A DNA stretch of 38,223 nucleotides from an uncultured Roseateles sp. (GTDB lineage Bacteria > Pseudomonadota > Gammaproteobacteria > Burkholderiales > Burkholderiaceae). How positions within the stretch are numbered: the stretch's first letter is position 1; every line of letters starts with the position of its first letter. The translations under genes and the position numbers were made by a program. The stretch is taken from positions 1 to 38,223 of the forward strand of contig CAMPJJ010000049.1 of assembly GCA_946886855.1 (NCBI GenBank), in the 5' to 3' direction. Of the stretch, positions 1 through 7,198 are shown in pieces. The notes under the pieces are model-generated. The model ran no database searches and was not told where the DNA came from. It was given only the letters and a program-made list of their open reading frames with translations.

Positions 1-52
1 CCCCAACCCCAACCCCAGCCGCAGCCGCAGCCGCAGCCGCAGCCGCAGCCGG
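1..52 (+). repeat. Hexanucleotide run at window edge encoding Pro-Gln
   Basis: CCCCAA units change to CCGCAG units, six of the latter in a row, and all encode Pro-Gln. The window begins inside this run, so its true length is unknown. A low-complexity end of this kind is a common place for a short-read contig to stop. Confidence 0.75.
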
Positions 53-552
53 GAGCGCAAGCGCAGCAGCAACAACAGCTGCATCAGCAGCAACTGAATC
101 AGCAGCAGCCGGCGAACCATGCGGCGCCGATGCCGTCATTCAACAATTCCCCGCCATCGCCGCAGCCGTCGCGCGCGATGCCGGAGCCGGTCAATGCGCC
201 CTCTGAGCGCGACCGGGCGCTTGAGCAGGCGCGTCCGCGCGACGGCGTTCGGGAGCAGGAGGTCCAGCGCGAGCGCGAAGACGCTCGTGCCCATCACGCA
301 GCGCGCGAACGCGAAGCCGCGCGGCAGCGCGCATTGGAGACGGAGGCCGCGCGACAGCGCGCACTGGGGGCTGAGGCTGCGCGTCCCGCGGCGAGCCCGC
401 CACCCCCACGCCAGGCGGTGCATGCCGATGATCGTCGTGAGGACCCGCGCGCGCGCGATCACGACCGGGCGCGCTCGAAGGACAAGGAGAAGGACAAGCG
501 GGAGATCGAGAAACAGCGCGAGATCGAGAAGGAGAGGGAACGCGAGCGCTGA
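1..552 (+). CDS. C-terminal part of a Pro/Gln-rich, charged hypothetical protein (5' end outside window)
   Basis: The reading frame is open from base 1 and ends at the TGA at 550-552, so only the last 183 residues are visible. They begin with about eight Pro-Gln pairs, followed by a Gln-rich stretch, a Pro/Ser-rich stretch, and then a long Arg/Glu/Ala-rich segment that should form a charged helix or coiled coil. The last 25 residues are almost entirely Lys, Glu, Arg and Asp. No catalytic motif is visible, and the domain that would identify the protein lies upstream of the window. Tails like this occur on several envelope protein families of Burkholderiales. The frame is chosen because it stays open across the repeats and has the strongest codon bias; the competing frame starting at 119 gives an Arg-rich shadow. 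Confidence 0.6.
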   Translation, partial: PQPQPQPQPQPQPQPQPGAQAQQQQQLHQQQLNQQQPANHAAPMPSFNNSPPSPQPSRAMPEPVNAPSERDRALEQARPRDGVREQEVQREREDARAHHAAREREAARQRALETEAARQRALGAEAARPAASPPPPRQAVHADDRREDPRARDHDRARSKDKEKDKREIEKQREIEKERERER

Positions 553-638
553 GCGTCCAGTCTTTCAGCTCCACGGGATCCGGGGGGCGGGCGCCGCCGA
601 CGACGACAATGGCGGCGTGCCCCTGACGGACCCGTCGA

Positions 639-1664
639 ATGAACGGTTCGATCCTGCTCCTCCTGCTGCTGACCGTGTGCGTCGCCGCCTTGCTGTGGCG
701 GCTGCATGTCGAGCGCGCCGTGCATGCCCGCGCCCGCACCCGTGACGAGCGCGTGGTGCGCGTGCTCACCAGCGTCCTGCGCGCCAACCGCATGGTGCAG
801 CGCATCGACGACGAGGGGGAGCTCCTGCGGGAGGCCTGCCAGATCTGTGTCGACGCGGGCTACGCCATCCTGGCCGCCGTGTATCAGAAGGACGGTGACC
901 TGGCCCGCCGCGCCGCGTCTGCCGGGCCGGCGGCGGAGGTGCTGGCGAACGTGCCGGACCCGCTGGACCTGCGGGACGCGGAGATCCAGCGCACCTACAC
1001 CGGCCGGGTGCTCCGTGACGGCGTGAGTGCCGTCAGCAACAACTACGTCCTCGATGCGCAGGCCGGCCGATGGCGGGCGGAGGCTGTCGCCCAGGGCATC
1101 CGGGCCATCGCGTGGATCCCCGTGCGTCGCGCGGGGCAGGTCGAGTGCGTCCTGATGCTCTGCGCCCGGGAGGCGGATTTCTTCGACGCCGAACTGATGG
1201 CCATGCTCGAAGAACTGGGCGCGGATCTTTCCTTCGCGATGGACATCTTCGACGCGCGACGCGCCCGGGAGCTGGACTTCCGTGAGATCGAGGCCGGCCG
1301 GGAAAGGTTCCGGCGCCTGTTCCAGGCCGCCCCCATCCCGATGGCCATCGTGGCGGTGAAGGACCGGCGCATCGTCGAGGCCAACCAGGCGCTGTGCCAG
1401 CGGTATGGGAAGTCCGAGGCGGAGATCCTCGGGACCTCGACGGCCTCACACGCCTACGGCGTCCTGCCGGAGGACCGGGACCTGTTCTACCGCATCCTGG
1501 CGACGAACGGGCGGGTCCGCGACCTGCGGCTGCGCTTGCAGGGCGTAAACGGCGAAGTCCTTCCGGTCATCCTGAGCGCCGAACCCATCGAGCATCTGGG
1601 CGAGGCCTGCTGCCTGATCACCAGCCTGGAGTTGCCGCCAGTGAACGCCGATGAACCCCGATGA
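639..1664 (+). CDS. Membrane-anchored GAF-PAS sensor protein without a visible output domain
   Basis: This 341-residue protein has one N-terminal membrane segment (about residues 4-21), a GAF-like region (about 45-190) and a PAS domain (about 220-335), recognised by the pattern FRRLFQAAPIPMAIV followed by VEANQALCQRYGKSEAEILG. Proteins of this kind detect a small ligand or redox state and pass the signal to a kinase, GGDEF/EAL or chemotaxis domain. None of these follows: the frame stops a few residues after the PAS domain. It may therefore act through a separate partner, or be what remains of a longer sensor. No strong Shine-Dalgarno sequence precedes the ATG at 639, but no alternative start preserves the membrane segment better. 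Domain calls are by pattern only; the ligand is unknown. Confidence 0.75.
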   Translation: MNGSILLLLLLTVCVAALLWRLHVERAVHARARTRDERVVRVLTSVLRANRMVQRIDDEGELLREACQICVDAGYAILAAVYQKDGDLARRAASAGPAAEVLANVPDPLDLRDAEIQRTYTGRVLRDGVSAVSNNYVLDAQAGRWRAEAVAQGIRAIAWIPVRRAGQVECVLMLCAREADFFDAELMAMLEELGADLSFAMDIFDARRARELDFREIEAGRERFRRLFQAAPIPMAIVAVKDRRIVEANQALCQRYGKSEAEILGTSTASHAYGVLPEDRDLFYRILATNGRVRDLRLRLQGVNGEVLPVILSAEPIEHLGEACCLITSLELPPVNADEPR

Positions 1665-1691
1665 ACGAGAACCGTTGCCGCTGTCCGTTCC

Positions 1692-1750
1692 GGTGATCGT
1701 TGATCGGTGATCGTTGATCGGTGATCGGTGATCGGTGATCGGTGATCGCG
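1692..1750. repeat. Heptanucleotide tandem array (GTGATCG/TTGATCG)
   Basis: About eight consecutive 7-bp units of GTGATCG or TTGATCG lie between the sensor gene and the next gene. Each contains a GATC. Because the unit is 7 bp and outside any convincing gene, length changes would not be limited by reading frame. It differs from the in-frame 6- and 9-bp repeats elsewhere in the window. Confidence 0.85.
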
Positions 1751-1760
1751 GGTGATCCGC

Positions 1761-1793
1761 AGAAGATCGACAGAAGATCGACAGAAGATCGAC
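1761..1793. repeat. Three tandem copies of an 11-bp unit
   Basis: AGAAGATCGAC is repeated exactly three times without spacing, ten bases after the 7-bp array, and again carries GATC in each unit. Together the two arrays fill about 100 bp of the 212-bp gap between the sensor gene and the small membrane protein gene. No promoter is obvious inside them. Confidence 0.85.
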
Positions 1794-1876
1794 AGAGGAC
1801 TTGCGGATGACGGGCGGGGCTTGCGGCAGAATGCCGCGTCCGTTCCACCGCGATCTTCCGCGCCGTCTCCCTCCCG

Positions 1877-2335
<459 letters not shown>

Positions 2336-2436
2336 ACCGTCCCTGCGCCTGGCGCGCAGTCAACCCTTCCGGTTCACTTCGCCGGGGAGCCGTCGACACG
2401 TCGTCGCGCGCTCCCCGGGGGCACTCCTTGCCTGTC

Positions 2437-4557
2437 ATGTCCACCATCTCCGTTTCGCGTGCCGGTGTCGCACGCTCGTTCGTCGCATGCCTCGTCGTTC
2501 CTTCGCTCTGCGCAGCAGCATCGGAGGGCAGCGCCGACGCCACCCTCGATGCCGTTGCCGTGAGCGGCAGCCGTCAACCCTATCGCACCCTCGTCGTGAC
2601 CGGCGCGATGAAGACCGACACCCCCGTGCGCGACCTCGCCCAGAGCGTGCGCGTGCTGTCCGAGACCCTGCTGGCCGACGCCGGCGTCACCCGGCTGGAC
2701 CAGGCGCTCGACCTCGCGAGCGGCATCTCCCGGCAGAGCAACCTCGGCGGGCTGTGGGACAGCTATGCGATGCGCGGCTTCACCGGCGATCCGAACTTCG
2801 GCTCCGACTACCTGGTCAACGGCTTCAGTTCGAGCCGCGGCTACAACGGCCTGCGCGACACGGCGAACGCCGCCTCGGTCGAGGTCCTGAAAGGCCCGGC
2901 CTCCGCGCTCTACGGTCGCGGCGAGCCCGGCGGCACGGTCAACATCACGACCAGGAAGCCGCTGTTCGTGCCTGAGCACGCGCTCGGCGTCTCCGTCGGC
3001 AGCCACGGCAGCCGCCGGGCGACCGCCGAATCGACGGGCCCGCTGGGCGAGCGGCTCGCGTACCGCCTGACCGCCGCGCAGGAGCGCGTCGGCAGCGACC
3101 GCGATCACGTCGAGTCGCGCCGCGCGATGGTCTCGCCGTCCTTGCTCTGGATGCCGGACGCCGACACGACCGTCTCCTACGAGCTCGAGTTCTCGAAGCA
3201 GCAGGCGACCTTCGACCGAGGCGTTGTCGCCATCGACGGCCAGCTCGGGCGCGTGCCGCGCCACGCGTTCTACGGCGAGCCCGGCGACGGCCCGACGGCC
3301 ACGCGCAGCGTCGGCCATCAGCTCTTCGTCCAGCATCAACTGGATGACGACTGGTCGCTGCAGACCGGCCTGAGTTACCGCGACAGCGCGATGGCGGGCA
3401 CGGCCACCGAGGCGCGCTTCGTGCAGGCGGACAAGCGCACGCTGGTCCGCCAGCGTCGCACACGGGCGTTCGACGGCACCGACCTGTCGGGCCGCTTCGA
3501 ACTGCTCGGCACCGTGCGCGTGGGCGGTCTCGCGCACCACCTGCTGGTCGGCGTCGACGCCTACCGCTTCGTCGACCGCCGGGAGCAGTACCGTGTCGCC
3601 ACGTCGACGCCGATCGACCTGTTCGAGCCGGTCTACGGCGCGGCGCCGCCGGCGATGGCGCTCAACACCTGGACCCGCGAGGCGCAGACGGCCCGCGCCG
3701 TCTATGCGCAGGACCAGATGGACCTCGGCCAACGCTGGAAGCTGCTGGTCGGTCTGCGCCACGACCGCTACGACCAGTCGCTGCTCAATCGCCGCAACGG
3801 CGTGACGACGGACCAGTCGCTCGGCGCGACGTCGCCGCGCGCGGGCCTGGTCTATCAGCCGAGCGGCACGCTCGCGCTGTACGCGACGGCCTCGCGCAGC
3901 TTCCGGCCCAACAGCGGCGTGAGCCGCGCCTACACGCCGTTCCCGGCGGAGCGGGGACTTTCCGTCGAGACCGGCGCCAAGTACGACGCCGCCGACGGCC
4001 GGCTGTCCGCCACGCTGGCCGTCTACCGCATCGCCAAGAACAACGTCCTGACGCCGGACCCGACCGATCCCAACAACTTCTCCGTCGCGGCCGGCGAGGT
4101 GCGCAGCGAGGGCGTCGAACTCGACGTCGGCGGTGAAGTCGCCCGGGACCTGCGCCTGTCCTTGGCCTATGCGTTCACGCACGCACAGGTGACCCGCGAC
4201 AACAACGCCTTCCTCGTCGGACGACAGCTCGCCAACGTGCCCCGGCACAGCGCGACGCTGCTGCTGGTGCAGGGCTTCGCGCTGGGCGCCGGACGGGCGA
4301 CGGCGGGCGTCGGCGCGACGCTGGCCAGCCGGCGCGAGGGCGCCGTCGCGCCACTCACCGCCGCCGACGACTTCCGCCTGCCCGGCTACGCGACGCTGAA
4401 ACTGATCGGCAGCTACCGGCCCGACAAGCAGTGGACCGTCGCCCTCGACGTCGACAACCTGCTGGCCCGCGCGTACTACCCCAGCGCGTACAGCCAGGTC
4501 TGGGTCGCGCCGGGTGCCAGCCGCAAGTTCACCCTGTCCGTCCGTCATGCCTTCTGA
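2437..4557 (+). CDS. TonB-dependent siderophore-type outer membrane receptor
   Basis: This 706-residue outer membrane receptor probably imports a ferric siderophore, powered by TonB-ExbBD. After a signal peptide (about residues 1-30, ending near SLCAAA) comes the plug: the segment with TDTPVRDLAQSVRVLSE, then YAMRGF, VEVLKGPASALYGRGEPGG and TVNITTRKP, all typical of the ferrichrome/ferrioxamine (FhuA/FoxA/FhuE) type. A 22-strand barrel follows and ends in the usual terminal Phe (VRHAF). I chose the ATG at 2437 because it gives a proper signal peptide; the frame is open further upstream but encodes only Arg-rich filler. The stop overlaps the start of the next gene, so the two are translated together. 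No Fur box could be recognised upstream. The ligand is inferred from the family only. Confidence 0.9.
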   Translation: MSTISVSRAGVARSFVACLVVPSLCAAASEGSADATLDAVAVSGSRQPYRTLVVTGAMKTDTPVRDLAQSVRVLSETLLADAGVTRLDQALDLASGISRQSNLGGLWDSYAMRGFTGDPNFGSDYLVNGFSSSRGYNGLRDTANAASVEVLKGPASALYGRGEPGGTVNITTRKPLFVPEHALGVSVGSHGSRRATAESTGPLGERLAYRLTAAQERVGSDRDHVESRRAMVSPSLLWMPDADTTVSYELEFSKQQATFDRGVVAIDGQLGRVPRHAFYGEPGDGPTATRSVGHQLFVQHQLDDDWSLQTGLSYRDSAMAGTATEARFVQADKRTLVRQRRTRAFDGTDLSGRFELLGTVRVGGLAHHLLVGVDAYRFVDRREQYRVATSTPIDLFEPVYGAAPPAMALNTWTREAQTARAVYAQDQMDLGQRWKLLVGLRHDRYDQSLLNRRNGVTTDQSLGATSPRAGLVYQPSGTLALYATASRSFRPNSGVSRAYTPFPAERGLSVETGAKYDAADGRLSATLAVYRIAKNNVLTPDPTDPNNFSVAAGEVRSEGVELDVGGEVARDLRLSLAYAFTHAQVTRDNNAFLVGRQLANVPRHSATLLLVQGFALGAGRATAGVGATLASRREGAVAPLTAADDFRLPGYATLKLIGSYRPDKQWTVALDVDNLLARAYYPSAYSQVWVAPGASRKFTLSVRHAF

Positions 4558-5794
4558 ACCCGCGAACCCCATGACGCCCATGACGCCCATGACGCCCATG
4601 ACGCCCATGTCCGCCCCTGTCGCCGTCACGATCCCCGCCGCACGAGCGGCATCGTCGCGCATCGCTTCGATCGACGCGCTGCGCGGAGTCGTGATGATCG
4701 TGATGCTGCTCGATCACGTCCGCGAGACCTTCTTCCTGCACCTGCAGGTCACGGATCCGATGACGGTGCCCGGCACGCCGCCGGCGCTCTTCTTCTCGCG
4801 GCTGGCGGCGCATCTCTGCGCGCCGGTGTTCGTGTTCCTGACCGGGCTCTCGGCCTGGCTTTACGCCCACCCCGACGGCGCGCCGCCACGCGACGTCCGC
4901 GGCTTCCTGCTCAAGCGCGGCCTGCTGCTGATCGGGCTGGAACTCACGCTGGTGAACTTTGCATGGAGCGCGAGCTTCGGCGTGATCTACCTCCAGGTGA
5001 TCTGGGCGATCGGCTTGAGCATGCTGGCGCTCGCGCTGCTGTCGGGGCTGCCGCGCTGGGCGCTCGTCGGCATCGGGCTCGTGATCGTCGGGGGACACAA
5101 CGCGCTGACCGGCCTGTCGGTGCCGCCCGATGGCGGCTGGCGGGCGCTGTGGGCGCTGTGGACGCTGATGCTGCACCGCGACTGGCTCATCCCGGAAGGG
5201 CTGGTGAGGGTGCGCGTGAGTTATCCGGCGCTGCCGTGGATCGGGGTGATCCTGCTGGGCTTCGCGATGGGGCCGCTCTTCGCGCGCGCCGCGGACGCGT
5301 GGCGGCGGCGGCGCGTGCTGTGCGGCCTCGCGGCAGCCTGCCTGTTCGCGCTCCTGGTCCTGCGCGGCTTCAATCTCTACGGCGAGAATGCGCCGTGGGT
5401 CACCGGCGCCACGGCCCTGGACACGGCGATGTCCTTCCTGAACTTCACGAAGTACCCGCCGTCGCTGGACTTCCTGCTGCTCACGCTGGGCATCGGCCTG
5501 GCGCTGCTGGCCGCGCTCGAACGCTGGCGCAATGCCTTCACCCGCGCCTGCGCGGTCTTCGGCGGCGCGCCGATGTTCTTCTACCTCCTGCACCTCTACG
5601 TGCTGCTGATCGGCTATCGCGTGCTGCTCGCGATCTTCGGCCCCAACCAGGGCCTGCGATTCGGCGTGGACGCCGGCCAGTTCCCGCTGATCTGGCTCAT
5701 CTGGCTGGGCCTGGTGCCGCTGCTCTATCCCCCGGTGAAGGCGTTCGCGGCCTACAAGCGGCGCACGCATCGGGCCTGGGTCAAGTACCTGTGA
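4547..5794 (+). CDS. DUF1624 / heparan-alpha-glucosaminide N-acetyltransferase-like membrane protein
   Basis: The 415-residue protein has about ten membrane segments and begins its conserved part with SRIASIDALRGVVMIVMLLDHVRETFF, the signature of the DUF1624/HGSNAT-catalytic family (related to YeiB and acyltransferase 3). Family members move acyl groups across the inner membrane; the substrate here is unknown. The ATG at 4547 overlaps the stop of the TonB receptor gene by 11 bases. Four further in-frame ATGs lie in a 9-bp tandem repeat (4571-4606) and another follows at 4607, so the true start could be any of them; all lie before the first membrane segment. The overlap suggests a shared transcript with the receptor, perhaps for modifying or handling an envelope molecule, but that is inference. 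Confidence 0.8.
   Translation: MPSEPANPMTPMTPMTPMTPMSAPVAVTIPAARAASSRIASIDALRGVVMIVMLLDHVRETFFLHLQVTDPMTVPGTPPALFFSRLAAHLCAPVFVFLTGLSAWLYAHPDGAPPRDVRGFLLKRGLLLIGLELTLVNFAWSASFGVIYLQVIWAIGLSMLALALLSGLPRWALVGIGLVIVGGHNALTGLSVPPDGGWRALWALWTLMLHRDWLIPEGLVRVRVSYPALPWIGVILLGFAMGPLFARAADAWRRRRVLCGLAAACLFALLVLRGFNLYGENAPWVTGATALDTAMSFLNFTKYPPSLDFLLLTLGIGLALLAALERWRNAFTRACAVFGGAPMFFYLLHLYVLLIGYRVLLAIFGPNQGLRFGVDAGQFPLIWLIWLGLVPLLYPPVKAFAAYKRRTHRAWVKYL
4571..4606 (+). repeat. Four perfect copies of ATGACGCCC, each with an in-frame start codon
   Basis: The 9-bp unit is repeated four times and encodes (Met-Thr-Pro)4 at the N-terminus of the DUF1624 protein. Each unit offers a possible start codon in the same frame. 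Gain or loss of units by slippage would change the number of starts and the leader length without a frameshift. Confidence 0.9.
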
Positions 5795-5799
5795 CCCCA

Positions 5800-5821
5800 C
5801 CGGGCCCCGCGTGAGGCCCGG
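5800..5821. terminator. Hairpin between convergent genes, possible terminator
   Basis: CCGGGCC at 5800-5806 pairs with GGCCCGG at 5815-5821 across an 8-base loop, just after the stop of the DUF1624 gene at 5794. There is no T-run, so it would be a weak intrinsic terminator or a Rho-assisted stop for either convergent transcript. Confidence 0.4.
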
Positions 5822-5825
5822 CGCA

Positions 5826-5853
5826 TCGACGTTTGCAGGTCGACGTTCGCAGG
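5826..5853. repeat. 14-bp tandem duplication
   Basis: TCGACGTTTGCAGG is followed at once by TCGACGTTCGCAGG, one base different. It lies directly behind the stop codon of the minus-strand binding-protein gene. Confidence 0.8.
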
Positions 5854-5854
5854 T

Positions 5855-6982
5855 TCAGCGGACGAAGCGGTTGCCTTCGCCGACGATGGACAGGTCCGCG
5901 AAGTCCAGGCCGGAATGGTCGGTCGGGCTGTAGCTGATCTCCAGGCCGCCGATGTTGACCTTCTGCAGGCCTTCCAGCGTGTCGCGCAGCTTCTGCCGCG
6001 TCGGGTGCGGGCCGGCGCGGCGCAGGGCCTCCACCAGCACCTTGGCGCCGGCGAAGCCTTCGATCATGGCCGGCGTGATGTCGCCATGCCCCTGCGCGGT
6101 GGCGAGGCCCTGCGCCTCGGTCACGATGGCCGCGTTGCGCGAGCGTTCGTAGGGGAACACCTGCCCGACGATGATGCCGCGCGCGTTCTTGCCCAGCGAG
6201 GCGACGAAGCCCGACGATGCGTTGTTGGACAGGGTCACGATCTGGACGCGCGAGCCGCTGTCGCGCAGCGCGGCCACGCCGTCGACCACGGCCTGTCCCG
6301 AGCCCAGGAAGATCACCGCCTGCGCCGCGCTCGACTGCGTCTTGGCCACGGACGGCTTGAAGTCCGGATGGGCGCGGTCGAACTTCTCCAGGAAGGCCGC
6401 GGTCTTGCCGACCGCCGCGAAGCCGGCCATCACGCCGACCACCGCGTCCGCGCCGAAGGAGTCGTCGACCTGGACCACGCCGATCTTCTCGATGCCGATG
6501 AGGCTCAGGTGACGCACGGCGCGTTCCGCCTCGCGCTGGTAGGTGGCCCGCACGTTGAAGAGCCACGGATGGACGGGCTTGTGCAGCGCCATCGCGCCGG
6601 TGGACGGGGCGACCAGCGGCACCCGGTGCTCGGTGAGCAGCGGCATGATGGCCTGGTTGTGCGGCGTGCCGCGGGTCAGGAACAGCGCCAGCACGTTGTT
6701 GTCGACGATGAGCGTGCGCGCGTTCTCCGCCGCGAGCTTGGGATCGAACTTGTCGTCGAGCGAGATCAGCTTGATGCGCTCGCCGTGCACGCCGCCGGCC
6801 TTGTTCACGGCGTCGAGGTAGAGCTTGGCGCCGTCGGTCGTTTCCTTGACGCTGGCCGCGACCGGACCGGTGAAGCCGGAGGTCTGGCCGATGAGCACCT
6901 CGGCGTGGGAGGTCGTCGCGGCGATCGACGCGAAGATCGTCGCGACGAGGAGGGAGAGCATCAGCCCACTGGGAGTTCTCAC
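5855..6982 (-). CDS. ABC transporter substrate-binding protein, branched-chain amino acid type
   Basis: A 375-residue periplasmic binding protein (type 1 fold, Peripla_BP_6/LivJ-like). After a signal peptide (about residues 1-27, ending SHA) it reads EVLIGQTSGFTGPVAASVKETTDGAKLYLDAVN-like sequence, the standard opening of amino-acid or amide binding proteins, and later FADLSIVG near the C-terminus. I chose the GTG at 6982 because AGGA lies six bases upstream and the resulting signal peptide has a basic start (MRTPSG); the ATG at 6961 would leave no positive charge. No permease or ATPase genes are nearby, so it is a solo binding protein that must use a transporter coded elsewhere, or feed a sensor. 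It is divergent from the GH15 operon with a 216-bp shared upstream region. Confidence 0.85.
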   Translation of the reverse strand: MRTPSGLMLSLLVATIFASIAATTSHAEVLIGQTSGFTGPVAASVKETTDGAKLYLDAVNKAGGVHGERIKLISLDDKFDPKLAAENARTLIVDNNVLALFLTRGTPHNQAIMPLLTEHRVPLVAPSTGAMALHKPVHPWLFNVRATYQREAERAVRHLSLIGIEKIGVVQVDDSFGADAVVGVMAGFAAVGKTAAFLEKFDRAHPDFKPSVAKTQSSAAQAVIFLGSGQAVVDGVAALRDSGSRVQIVTLSNNASSGFVASLGKNARGIIVGQVFPYERSRNAAIVTEAQGLATAQGHGDITPAMIEGFAGAKVLVEALRRAGPHPTRQKLRDTLEGLQKVNIGGLEISYSPTDHSGLDFADLSIVGEGNRFVR

Positions 6983-7150
6983 GTGCGTTCCTGGCAGAAA
7001 AGTTGGGGCGCCATGATCGGGCGAATGGCGGCCGTGACCGTGGTCGGCGCGCCACGCGGGTGCGCGGGGGCGATCACCGGCGCGAAGCGATGTCCCGCGG
7101 TGCGAAGCGCCACATCCCGGTGCTTCACGCAGCGCAATGTACGGCGATGT

Positions 7151-7166
7151 GGGAACGCCGCTTGCA
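7151..7166 (+). promoter_or_regulatory. Sigma-54-like -24/-12 promoter before the GH15-SDR operon
   Basis: GGGAACGCCGCTTGCA matches the sigma-54 consensus TGGCACG-N4-TTGCA at 10 of 12 fixed positions, with the GG (7152-7153) and GC (7164-7165) pairs at the required spacing. A start site about 12 bases after the GC would give a leader near 22 nt that still contains the AGGAG at 7189-7193. No enhancer-binding regulator is encoded nearby. A chance match cannot be excluded in GC-rich DNA. Confidence 0.4.
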
Positions 7167-7198
7167 GGGGCTTCCCGCATTTGGCGCCAGGAGTTGCA

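Noticed and set aside
1692..1793. CRISPR-like array
   Set aside because: The units are contiguous 7-mers and 11-mers without spacers, and no cas genes are present.
2374..4662. A 762-codon open frame on the minus strand opposite the TonB receptor gene
   Set aside because: It mirrors the plus-strand gene, its product is Arg/Ala/Gly/Val filler without motifs, and the receptor on the other strand is unmistakable. Long antisense frames are expected at about 70% G+C.
5915..7198. Upstream extension of the GH15 frame across the binding-protein gene
   Set aside because: It is antisense to a clear periplasmic protein; the conserved GH15 N-terminus begins at the TTG at 7199 with AGGAG.
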